64,000 bases of DNA from Prosthecobacter gellanilyticus (GTDB lineage: Bacteria > Verrucomicrobiota > Verrucomicrobiia > Verrucomicrobiales > Verrucomicrobiaceae). A program made the position numbers and the translations under genes. How positions within the stretch are numbered: position 1 is the first letter of the stretch; every line of letters begins with the position of its first letter. The stretch spans positions 1 through 64,000 of the forward strand of contig NZ_BKAG01000030.1 of NCBI RefSeq assembly GCF_007992435.1. The letters run 5' to 3'. Positions 43,080-51,830 of this stretch are shown piece by piece. Below the pieces are notes generated by a model. That model searched no databases, was not told where the DNA came from, and worked only from the letters and a program-made list of their open reading frames with translations.

Positions 43080-46000
43080 TGATAACTAAACCAATTTCCA
43101 ATCTTCTCCGCATAAGTCATCGGTTCCTCCGATCGACTCAATTGGAAAGGGACTTTCACGATCCGGAAGCTCTCAGTGGCTATGTGATAACTCCCACCGC
43201 GCATGTGAATTTGTCGCGTTTGTTGAAAGGAATGCGATCCCAGTCTGGCAATCGCTGTTGGCGCATCACGGGAGACTTTGGCTCAGGTAAGTCGAGCTTC
43301 GCCCTCTTGCTGGCCAATTTGCTTTCTCCGAATCACGCCCATTTGCCGAAGCACCTTCGCGGCCTGCAGGGAGATCTCGGACTGGCTCGATCGCGCCGAG
43401 GGTTTTTGCCGATTTTGGTTACAGGTTCAAGACAGCAAATGTCGTTGGCTTTGCTAAACGGCCTCTCCCTGTCTATTAGCCAAAATGTGGACGGTCGGAA
43501 AAAGCTCAAAGTTAGATCTGCAGTGAATGAAGCTCTTGCTGGCTCGAAAGATAATATCGACCAACGCGCCATTTCATTGCTGACGCAGGCCGCAGCGGAA
43601 CTGCGTCAGCAAGAGCTATTTGACGGGGTTTTGGTTATCATAGATGAACTGGGAAAGTTTCTCGAATACTCCGCCCTTCATCCCGAAAAGCAGGATGTGT
43701 ACTTTCTTCAACAGTTGGGCGAGGCCTCCGCGCGAAGCGGTGAAAACTGTCTTTTTACTATAGGCCTTTTGCATCAAGGATTTAGCACCTATGCAGACAA
43801 ACTGTCTGAACAGGCTCAACGAGAGTGGGAGAAAGTTGCGGAGCGTTTCGAGGAAATCGTCTTTTCTCAGCCTCTCGGCCAGATCGCCGCCTTGTTAAGC
43901 GCAGCGATGAATGTGAAGGAAGAAGAGTGTCCTCGACGTTGGAAAACTGACGCTTGCGCAGATATGCGTAAGGCGGTCGATCTCGGCCTCTTTGGTGCCA
44001 ATGCCGGACGGAAGGCGCTCATCGATCTTTCCTCAAGCCTATATCCTCTGCATCCCACAGTTGTGCCGGTGCTTGCGAAGTTCTTTCGCCGGTTTGGCCA
44101 GAATGAACGTTCATTGTTCAGCTTCCTGCTTTCCTCTGAGCCGCATGCACTGCAAGACTTCGCTCAAAAGGAATGCAGCTTAGATTCGATCTATCGATTG
44201 CCGGAGTTTTATGATTTCATTGCTCATAATTTTGGAAACCGCCTGGGTGTTCAGAGCTTCCGTAGCCATTGGAGTCATATCGATGCCGTCATTCGGAGCT
44301 ATCCACCGGAGCATGATTTAGAACTTCGCATACTCAAGACGGTAGGAGTTCTCAATACTATCGATTCGATCACGGATCTGCTCCCCAGCGATGAATTGCT
44401 TGGCTTGGCACTAGGTGAGCCGCCTGGTCTTTCAGCGTCGATAAAAAAGCTAAAAAAGGAGAATTTGCTCTTTTTCAGAGGAGCTCGTCGTGGCTACGCG
44501 CTTTGGTCTCATACCAGTGTCAATCTTGAGCATGAGTTTGCCAAGGCTTCAGAATCAATACAACAAGTCACGAATATCGCGGAAGTGCTGCGCAGCCGCT
44601 TAGATACGCGGCCCATCGTGGCTCGTGCCCACTACATTCAAACAGGCAACTTGCGCCATTTTAATGTCCGCTTCTGCTCACTCAGTGAGCTTCCGGCAGA
44701 TGTGTCCAGCTTTCAGGCCGAGCACCCCGCGGATGGACTTATCGTAATTGTCCTGAGTGAGACAGCTGAGCAGAGGAAGCGTGCGCTAAGCCTTTTCGCT
44801 GGCATGGCTGCCAACGATCAGGTGATTTTTGGTGTGACCGACGCTTTGGAGGTTTTGAATGGACTTGTTCTGGCTGTTGAACGCTGGAGCTATGTCGAAG
44901 GGCATACACCCGAATTGAAGGACGATCGTTTCGCAACCGAGGAGGTTTCTCGGCAGATAGCGCACGCGAATCAAGCCTTGGAGAATGCGCTGCAACGCTA
45001 TCTTGGATTCCGGGGACTTAGCTTGAGCGGTGAATCCAGTATTCAGTGGATATACAATGGAGAATCGGTAAAGGAGCTGGCCAACGATGGATCACTGCAG
45101 GCCTACCTGTCTAAGCTCTGTGACCATCTCTTTCGTTTTGCTCCGTGTGTGCAAAACGAGTTGGTCAATCGCAATGCTCTTAGCTCCGCAGCAACGGCAG
45201 CACGCCAGCGTCTCTTTGAGCTGATGCTAAATCACGGGGATCATCCGTCCTTAGGGCTTCCAGATGATAAGGCGCCACCTGAAAGGTCACTTTATCTTTC
45301 GGTGCTTAAAGCTTCTGGCATTCATGCCAAGCGAGCTCACGGCTGGAGTATTGAGTTTCCAGAAAAGGATTCTCTCCGCCTACGTCCCGCATTGGAGCAT
45401 GTGATTAGCCTTCTGGAAATTGTTCCGGAGGCTCGAGTGAGAGTGGATCGAATTATTGATGAATTGCGAGCTTCACCATTTGGCGTCAGAGATGGATTGA
45501 TTCCGATCTTGCTCGTGGCCGTGTATGTGCAACACGAGGCCGAGCTAGCAATCTACGAGGATGGGCGCTTTGTGAGTGATGTGGAGGAGTTCCTCAAGAT
45601 GCGGCTGGTCAAGGCTCCGGATACCTTTGAGTTCCAGCTTTGTAGAATCAATGGAATGCGAAGGGAGCTTTTAGTTCACCTAGCGGAAGTGATGAAGCTT
45701 GCAAAAGCAGAGCGAACAGAACTTCTTTCCATTGTGCGCCCACTCTGTTTGATGGTCGCCGAGTTGCCGGACTATGCCAAACATACAGAACATCTGAGTG
45801 ACTCCACGCTCTCTTTGAGAAGGCACATATTGGCTGCTGAAGAACCCGCCAAATTGGTGTTTCAATCGATCCCTCAAGCGCTAGGCATGAAAGGTGACGT
45901 CAGCAAGATAGATCCAAACAAGCTCGCGTCCAAGCTTGCGCAGGGTATCTCTGAACTCCGTCGGGCATTGCCTGAATGCCGAAAGCGTATGACGCAGACA

Positions 46001-46510
46001 ATTCTGGCCGCATTCGGAGAAGAAGAAGCCGAGTTCGTCGATTGGCGGGAGCTTGTAGCGGTGCGCGCTGAAGCCGTCATCGTAGGTGTCACCAATTCGA
46101 ATTTGAGGGCCTTCGCATTGAAGCTAATCGACAATGTGACCGAAGAATCTGTCTGGCTGGAATCATTGGGAAGCTTGGTGAGTCGAATTCCTCCATCTCG
46201 GTGGCGCGACAAAGACGAGGTGGCATTTCGAGAAGGTATAGCGGCTCTTGCTCAGCAATTCCTGCGCGTAGAGTCACTGCATTTCGGTGTGGGTGGCCCA
46301 ATGCCTGAGAATGCCGTCCGGATCGCGTTAACACGGCGCAGCGGCGAGGAGCGAGACCAGGTATTTAACCTCACATCCTCGAAGGCAAAGGAGATGACAG
46401 CACTAAGAAAACATTTGCAGAATGAAATGCCAAAAGATAAAAAACTAGCTGTTGCAGTGTTGTCACAACTACTCTGGGAAATGATGGATACACCTCATGA
46501 AGCCACCTGA
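43079..46510 (+). CDS. sspC: Large P-loop ATPase, SspC-like
   Basis: A 1143-residue ATPase that would drive DNA processing in phosphorothioation. Walker A is TGDFGSGKSSFALLLAN (GSGKSS at about 68-73), and Walker B is VLVIIDELGKFLEY (~184-196). A likely sensor stretch is FTIGLLHQGFSTYADKL. The remainder (~400-1143) is long helical repeats of no named domain, with LSETAEQRKRALSLFAG and QSIPQALGMKGDVS. Its start overlaps the sspB stop (TGATG); its last 14 bases overlap sspD. SspC identity comes from gene order and size; by sequence it can only be called a large AAA-like ATPase. Confidence 0.75.
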   Translation: MITKPISNLLRISHRFLRSTQLERDFHDPEALSGYVITPTAHVNLSRLLKGMRSQSGNRCWRITGDFGSGKSSFALLLANLLSPNHAHLPKHLRGLQGDLGLARSRRGFLPILVTGSRQQMSLALLNGLSLSISQNVDGRKKLKVRSAVNEALAGSKDNIDQRAISLLTQAAAELRQQELFDGVLVIIDELGKFLEYSALHPEKQDVYFLQQLGEASARSGENCLFTIGLLHQGFSTYADKLSEQAQREWEKVAERFEEIVFSQPLGQIAALLSAAMNVKEEECPRRWKTDACADMRKAVDLGLFGANAGRKALIDLSSSLYPLHPTVVPVLAKFFRRFGQNERSLFSFLLSSEPHALQDFAQKECSLDSIYRLPEFYDFIAHNFGNRLGVQSFRSHWSHIDAVIRSYPPEHDLELRILKTVGVLNTIDSITDLLPSDELLGLALGEPPGLSASIKKLKKENLLFFRGARRGYALWSHTSVNLEHEFAKASESIQQVTNIAEVLRSRLDTRPIVARAHYIQTGNLRHFNVRFCSLSELPADVSSFQAEHPADGLIVIVLSETAEQRKRALSLFAGMAANDQVIFGVTDALEVLNGLVLAVERWSYVEGHTPELKDDRFATEEVSRQIAHANQALENALQRYLGFRGLSLSGESSIQWIYNGESVKELANDGSLQAYLSKLCDHLFRFAPCVQNELVNRNALSSAATAARQRLFELMLNHGDHPSLGLPDDKAPPERSLYLSVLKASGIHAKRAHGWSIEFPEKDSLRLRPALEHVISLLEIVPEARVRVDRIIDELRASPFGVRDGLIPILLVAVYVQHEAELAIYEDGRFVSDVEEFLKMRLVKAPDTFEFQLCRINGMRRELLVHLAEVMKLAKAERTELLSIVRPLCLMVAELPDYAKHTEHLSDSTLSLRRHILAAEEPAKLVFQSIPQALGMKGDVSKIDPNKLASKLAQGISELRRALPECRKRMTQTILAAFGEEEAEFVDWRELVAVRAEAVIVGVTNSNLRAFALKLIDNVTEESVWLESLGSLVSRIPPSRWRDKDEVAFREGIAALAQQFLRVESLHFGVGGPMPENAVRIALTRRSGEERDQVFNLTSSKAKEMTALRKHLQNEMPKDKKLAVAVLSQLLWEMMDTPHEAT

Positions 46511-47342
46511 CCAAAACTTTGGAAGCGACGCGTCCGCCCGGCACGTGCTAAACGTCTCGGGCGGAAAGGATAGCTCTGCAATGGCTTTGCTGATGGCTGG
46601 GCGGGTTCGTGGTCAGGAACACTTTAAGCGGGATGATATGGAGTATCTCTTTTGTGATACTCAAAAGGAATTGCCTGAAACCTATGAATATTTGGCTCGC
46701 CTTGAAGCTGAATTGGGCAGCAAAATTACCTACCTTAACGCAAAAGCCGGCTTTGATCACTGGCACAAAGTATTCGGTGGGTATCTGCCATCACCGCAAA
46801 ATCGTTGGTGCACTAAGATGCTTAAACTCAAGCCGTTTGAAGCACATGTAGGTGAAGAACCTGTAGTTAGCTACGTTGGACTTCGAGCGGATGAAGACCG
46901 GGTAGGATACATCAGCACTAAGCCAAATATTAAAACACGCTACCCCTTGAGGGAAGCGGGTATCGACTACAAAGGAGTCATTCAAATCCTTGAAGATAGC
47001 GGATTGGGCTTGCCAACCTTCATGAAATGGGGACGCACCAATTCGGGGTGCACTTTCTGCTTCTTCCAAACGCCGTATGAGTGGATTCGTCTCCATGAAA
47101 CATATCCAGACCGGTTTGAGGAGGCAATGAAATACGAGACCATCGATCCGAGCGATCCAAATAAGCAATTCACATGGATGTCTGAAGGGCCGCTTACTGA
47201 TCTGCTAAACCCAGTTCGCCGGGACGAGATCCTGTTGAGTGGAATTCGATCTAAGGTGAGGACTATAGACAAAAGTCTTGTCTCCGTATTTTCTGGCGAA
47301 AGCACTTCATCAGTAGAGGCCTGCCTTCTTTGCCAAAAGTGA
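46497..47342 (+). CDS. sspD: PAPS-reductase-family ATP pyrophosphatase, SspD-like
   Basis: A 281-residue N-type ATP pyrophosphatase that would activate the DNA phosphate with ATP so that sulfur can replace oxygen. The PP-loop SGGKDSSAM is at residues 21-29. GLRADEDRVGYI (~128) is typical of the family. Five cysteines could hold an Fe-S cluster: C105 (NRWCTK), C185/C188 (SGCTFC) and the terminal C276/C279 (ACLLCQK). It overlaps sspC by 14 bases. It resembles DndC and SspD; the surrounding genes favour SspD. DndD and DndE are not present in the window. Confidence 0.8.
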   Translation: MKPPDQNFGSDASARHVLNVSGGKDSSAMALLMAGRVRGQEHFKRDDMEYLFCDTQKELPETYEYLARLEAELGSKITYLNAKAGFDHWHKVFGGYLPSPQNRWCTKMLKLKPFEAHVGEEPVVSYVGLRADEDRVGYISTKPNIKTRYPLREAGIDYKGVIQILEDSGLGLPTFMKWGRTNSGCTFCFFQTPYEWIRLHETYPDRFEEAMKYETIDPSDPNKQFTWMSEGPLTDLLNPVRRDEILLSGIRSKVRTIDKSLVSVFSGESTSSVEACLLCQK

Positions 47343-47376
47343 GCAGTTAGTGCACATATAACAAAATTTAATTTGA

Positions 47377-49737
47377 ATGTTCAAGGTATCTGCCCGCACA
47401 ATTCTTGAATTGGGATCGGAACTGATTAGCTCCGATATTATTGCGTTCTATGAGTTGATCAAAAATGGATTCGATGCAGGTTCGAAGACTGGGGTGGAAG
47501 TTGATTTTCACGTCATCATGCGGCGGAATTTATTTTTGCGACTCCGGCAGGGTGTTGAACAGGGATTATTACTTTCAACCTTGAAGGAGCGTGCTCTAGA
47601 TTGTGTAAATTTGGATGCCGACGACACTCTCATTTCAGAAGCGAAAAGCTTAATATCGGGAGCGGCCACGCGGGGAAAATTTATCGCTGCCCTTGAGCAC
47701 GTGCAGTCTTTAAACCGAATCGTGATCTCTGATGCCGGCGTCGGGATGTCTGCCAAACAGCTAAAGGAATGCTTTTTGGTTATCGGAACTCCGTCACGCA
47801 AGCGAGAGGTAACAAAGGCTCTGAGAGGTGGGAACTTAAAAACTCCCTTTCTCGGGGAAAAGGGAATTGGAAGGTTGTCTGCAATGCGATTGGGGCATCG
47901 CTTGAGAGTCGAGTCTTGTCTTTCAACCGAAACACATTTGAATGTCCTGGATATCAACTGGAGATTATTTGAAGACGTGGAGTTAATGCTCGATGAAATA
48001 GTGGTAACTCCAAAAGTCGGGAGCCGGAAGCCATCTCCAGGATGGTCGGGAACTCGGATCATTGTCGAAGACTTAGCTGAGGACTGGACGGCTGAGCGGG
48101 TTATGAAATTTGCTTCCGAAGAATTTGCCAAACTCACTGATCCATTTTGCGATGTGAAATCTCGTCCCAGGATTGCTCTTTCCTGGAATGGAACGCGCCA
48201 AAACATACCCTGGATGGACAGCAATCTACTGAAGCATTCGCACGCTAAGGTATCAGGTAAATATAGCCTAAAGGATGGCAAGCCAACGTTCAGCTGTACG
48301 CTGCAAGCTTTTAACTTGGGGTTTGATCACCCACAAGAAACTAAGGTAATAGACATTGCTGGAGCTGATTTGCTCAGCGTAGCTTCCGGGACTTCCCAGG
48401 GAGTTCCTGATGGAGCAATAACCACTCTTGGCCCGTTTTCCTTCGAGGCATATTGGTATAACCGCCAAAGGCTAGCAGGCATAGACTCTATTGGAGACAG
48501 GCAGGCAGTGAAGCAACTTCAGGAGAAGTGGTCTGGCATTCTTCTTTATAGAGATGGCTTCAGAGTCTTTCCATATGGGGAAGAAAATGACGATTGGCTG
48601 GAGCTGGATCGTAAGGCGCTGGGACGTCAGGGATATACTCTCAACAAATCCCAATTTGTGGGACGAGTCGAAATCTCACGAATGGGAAACCCGCACCTAG
48701 TGGACCAGACAAATCGCGAAGGCCTCCGAGAAGCCCCTGAGCAGCAGGTTTTTTTCGACCTCGTCATGCATGCCATCCGGGAGCTGTTATATTCATTTTT
48801 GCAGGAGGTCACTTACCAATATAAAGAGCATCCCTCGCCGTTAAAGGATCTTCCTGCACGAATACAGACATTGGAAGATCGCACGAATGCAGCGCTGAAA
48901 AAGCTTCGCAAAGTTGCTTCTGGAGAGCAAAAAGCGACTGTAGAGGAACTTCAGCAGTCATTTTTTGAGTTTAATGAACTAGCGAGAAAGGCACAGGAAA
49001 GAGCGGAGCACGTCGAGAAAGAGAGTCATCAAATGATCGAGATGGCAGGCGTCGGGCTTATGGTCGAAGTTGTTGCTCATGAGTTGGCTCGGACGTCTGA
49101 AAATGCATTGGAACAGATCGAGAAGCTAAGAAAGAGTTCCAATCCAGCCGACATCCGCGCTGGACTTGATACTCTGCGCGCGCAGATGAAAAGCCTATCC
49201 AAACGCATACGTGTTTTGGATCCGCTGAGTGTGTCTGGACGGCAAAGGGCGGAAGTCTTCGATCTTAACCAATTGATTCGAGATACTGTTGAAGCACATC
49301 AGTCACAATTTGCTCGTCACAAGATCCATGCTGACCTCCGACTTTCTGAAAAGGTCATTAAAGTGAAAGCTGTGAAAGGTATGATAGTCCAAGTATTGGA
49401 GAATCTTATCTCAAACTCTAAGTACTGGATGCAGGTGCGTTCGCTGCGCGAGATGGAGTTCAAGCCCAAGATCGTCATCAAAACTTCGGCGCATGTCGCT
49501 GGTTTTGAATTCAGCGACAATGGGCCAGGAATAGCACCCGAAAATCATGAGCGTGTGTTTAGTCTATTTTTCTCTCTCAAAGAGAAGGGGAAGCGTCGAG
49601 GAATGGGGTTATACATTGCACGCGAATGCGCCAGTTACCATGGCGGTTCACTGACCTTGGGTGAGGGGATTAACCCTCAAACCAAGCGGTTGCACCGCTT
49701 CATCTTTGAAATGCCAAATTCCGCCCTTGTCCCATGA
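47377..49737 (+). CDS. Double-GHKL protein: MORC/Hsp90-like ATPase fused to histidine-kinase-like domain
   Basis: A 786-residue protein with two separate GHKL ATPase folds. The N-terminal one (residues 1-~270) has ELIKNGFDA (26-34, the Glu/Asn/Asp box), ISDAGVGMS (~117) and LGEKGIGRLSAMRLG (~159), as in MORC, Hsp90 and MutL. The C-terminal one (~560-780) looks like a histidine kinase: H-box VEVVAHELARTSENAL (His ~567), N-box VLENLISNSKYW (~673), G1 FSDNGPGIAP (~711) and G2 GKRRGMGLYIARECA (~738). A coiled coil (~510-560) joins them. It has no membrane segment. It follows sspD by 34 bases and overlaps the receiver-like gene (ATGA). It may be a sensor/effector of the phosphorothioation locus, perhaps an SspF/G/H component. 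Confidence 0.75.
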   Translation: MFKVSARTILELGSELISSDIIAFYELIKNGFDAGSKTGVEVDFHVIMRRNLFLRLRQGVEQGLLLSTLKERALDCVNLDADDTLISEAKSLISGAATRGKFIAALEHVQSLNRIVISDAGVGMSAKQLKECFLVIGTPSRKREVTKALRGGNLKTPFLGEKGIGRLSAMRLGHRLRVESCLSTETHLNVLDINWRLFEDVELMLDEIVVTPKVGSRKPSPGWSGTRIIVEDLAEDWTAERVMKFASEEFAKLTDPFCDVKSRPRIALSWNGTRQNIPWMDSNLLKHSHAKVSGKYSLKDGKPTFSCTLQAFNLGFDHPQETKVIDIAGADLLSVASGTSQGVPDGAITTLGPFSFEAYWYNRQRLAGIDSIGDRQAVKQLQEKWSGILLYRDGFRVFPYGEENDDWLELDRKALGRQGYTLNKSQFVGRVEISRMGNPHLVDQTNREGLREAPEQQVFFDLVMHAIRELLYSFLQEVTYQYKEHPSPLKDLPARIQTLEDRTNAALKKLRKVASGEQKATVEELQQSFFEFNELARKAQERAEHVEKESHQMIEMAGVGLMVEVVAHELARTSENALEQIEKLRKSSNPADIRAGLDTLRAQMKSLSKRIRVLDPLSVSGRQRAEVFDLNQLIRDTVEAHQSQFARHKIHADLRLSEKVIKVKAVKGMIVQVLENLISNSKYWMQVRSLREMEFKPKIVIKTSAHVAGFEFSDNGPGIAPENHERVFSLFFSLKEKGKRRGMGLYIARECASYHGGSLTLGEGINPQTKRLHRFIFEMPNSALVP

Positions 49738-51830
49738 GCTCACTGAACGATCTCCTAGCATCAAAGAATATTCGTTCGGCACTTGTTGTTGACGATGCCT
49801 TTGACAAAGTTCCACTCGCATCGGATTTGGCATGGATTGACAGGCAAGAGTGGGCTCAGTTTTTCGATGACCTTACGCCAGAGGATAAGCAAAAGATTGC
49901 AGATGAGTATCCCGCTTTTCACGCCCAGTCCGGTGATGAACTGGTTGGGGATGATCTATTCGTAAGCATCCTTTGGAAAATTCGAGATCAACTCTCCTTC
50001 GGCACTGCCAGTGTCCTGTTTGAGAGATATATCGCCGACAGCAACGGGGCTAACCAACAGCTCAATCAACTGATGACCCTCTTGGGGAGCTTTAGTCTCA
50101 AAGCGGACTTTAGTGGCAGAAACTTCGAGCAGGCGGCGGCATCAGTAGATCTCATTATAATCGACCTTTATCTCGGAAGCGGGCAACAAGAGAGTGATAT
50201 GAGAACGTCTATCGATGGCCTCGCGAGGCTCTCTAAGAAGAGAAAGATTGCGCCTCCGCTGGTAGTGTTGATGTCCAGCAGCACTCGTCTTGAGGACAAT
50301 TACGCTAAGTTTCGTGATGAGACTGGTCTGTTTGCGTCGGGCTTCCGATTCATTCGAAAGAGCGACTTGGCTGAACCTAACTCGTTAGAGAGGATATTGC
50401 ATCGTCTGGCAACCTATAGAGACGAATCTCTGAAGTTATCTGCCTTTGTAGATACATGGCAGCATGCACTCAAGCGTGCTTCAGTCCGCACAACAGATCT
50501 TCTGCGCACTTTGGATCTCTCAGAGTTTGGGCAGGTTTATGATCTTTTACTCGCGGAAGAAAAAGCCTCTATAGGAAGTTTTTTTGTCGATGTTGTGGAT
50601 AGAGTTCTTCAGCATGAAGTAGAAGCTGAAGATACCATTATTGATGCAGCCCAACGGTTGAATGGTGTCGACTTCACAAGTTTCCCGCCACGGTATATCG
50701 GTGCTTCTCCAGACCTTCAAAAGTTTGTGTTTGCCTCAACCTTCCAGCACCGCGCAAGATTGCGATTGAACGGCAATTCGCGTAGTAAGGTGGTGTTTGG
50801 AGATTTGTTGCTGTCGAGAGGAAAGGCAGACAAGGCGGCGGCTTTAGTCGCTCATCGACTCGAGATCCATGAGGGAAGTGTCTTCGCCGTGATGACTCCT
50901 GCGTGTTCTCTCCAGAGAGGAGAAGCGAAGCGTGTATTACTATTGGCAGGAACAATCCAGAGCCTGACCATGAAGGATTGGTATATAAAGGATAGCCCGG
51001 TTAGAACGCCAGTCATGGAATTGGCCGACGGGTCTCAGAATTGGATCAAGTGGGATCTTGAGCACGTTGAGACGATCTCACATTCTCACCTTGAAGAACT
51101 CCTTGACGATAAGGGCGTGCTATATGTAGCAGGTCGTCTTCGTGATTTATATGCGGTCGAGTTGCAGCAGAAGCTGCTAGCTCACCTCGGCCGAGTTGGG
51201 GTGTCCGCCCCGATGCCGGCAGCTTTTGAGGTAAACATCACTTTAGCATTTCCGGGAACTGACGAAAAAGTAATTTACTATTCTGCTGACGGCGCGGACA
51301 GCTTAAGGGGAATTGTTTATGTTGGTAGAAAAGGTGACGAACGTCAAAATCATCTGTCACTGACTGAGACAACTTGCCATTCCATCTGCAAGGCTCTGAG
51401 GAAGCTCATCGACGATTCTCGGCTACACCCTGAAGGACGTTCTGCTCTGGTCAAAATTTTGGAAAAGGAATACGACTTGCTTGCGATGTTTGAAAGGGGC
51501 ATGCCGCTGAAAGCTGGAATGAGCCAAGAGCTGCTTCCTGTCACGTTTCCAAAGACAGATACCACTGGGTCTGGCAAAGCTATGCCTGCCTTCTACATGA
51601 CTCGAGTGTCTCAAGACGGCCTAATGATGCACAAGGCCAAGTATAAAATTTCGCCGGTCATTCTAATTGTATCCGACGCGAAAGACCCTGGAACCTTAGT
51701 TGATGTTGGCGCTGAAGAGAATGAAATCGATTCTCAGCCCGCCCCTCAACAAGCTGAGGATGTCATGGCTGAGTCTGGAAGTCCGGAAGAATTGCCGCAA
51801 GACTTGAGGAACAGTGAATTAACCAAGTAA
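49734..51830 (+). CDS. Receiver-like protein coupled to the double-GHKL protein
   Basis: A 698-residue soluble protein whose N-terminal ~230 residues resemble a response-regulator receiver domain. The acidic pair is in ALVVDDAFD (D20/D21), the phospho-acceptor position in DLIIIDLYLGSG (Asp144), a VVLMSSSTR strand, and a lysine in FIRKSDLAE (~209). A long insertion between the acidic pair and the acceptor is unusual. The C-terminal ~450 residues (for example FGDLLLSRGKADKAAALV, VFAVMTPACSLQRGEAKR) match no family I know. It is translationally coupled to the kinase-like gene and ends 12 bases inside the convergent cysteine desulfurase gene. Receiver output may control the phosphorothioation locus or an effector. 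Confidence 0.7.
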   Translation: MSSLNDLLASKNIRSALVVDDAFDKVPLASDLAWIDRQEWAQFFDDLTPEDKQKIADEYPAFHAQSGDELVGDDLFVSILWKIRDQLSFGTASVLFERYIADSNGANQQLNQLMTLLGSFSLKADFSGRNFEQAAASVDLIIIDLYLGSGQQESDMRTSIDGLARLSKKRKIAPPLVVLMSSSTRLEDNYAKFRDETGLFASGFRFIRKSDLAEPNSLERILHRLATYRDESLKLSAFVDTWQHALKRASVRTTDLLRTLDLSEFGQVYDLLLAEEKASIGSFFVDVVDRVLQHEVEAEDTIIDAAQRLNGVDFTSFPPRYIGASPDLQKFVFASTFQHRARLRLNGNSRSKVVFGDLLLSRGKADKAAALVAHRLEIHEGSVFAVMTPACSLQRGEAKRVLLLAGTIQSLTMKDWYIKDSPVRTPVMELADGSQNWIKWDLEHVETISHSHLEELLDDKGVLYVAGRLRDLYAVELQQKLLAHLGRVGVSAPMPAAFEVNITLAFPGTDEKVIYYSADGADSLRGIVYVGRKGDERQNHLSLTETTCHSICKALRKLIDDSRLHPEGRSALVKILEKEYDLLAMFERGMPLKAGMSQELLPVTFPKTDTTGSGKAMPAFYMTRVSQDGLMMHKAKYKISPVILIVSDAKDPGTLVDVGAEENEIDSQPAPQQAEDVMAESGSPEELPQDLRNSELTK

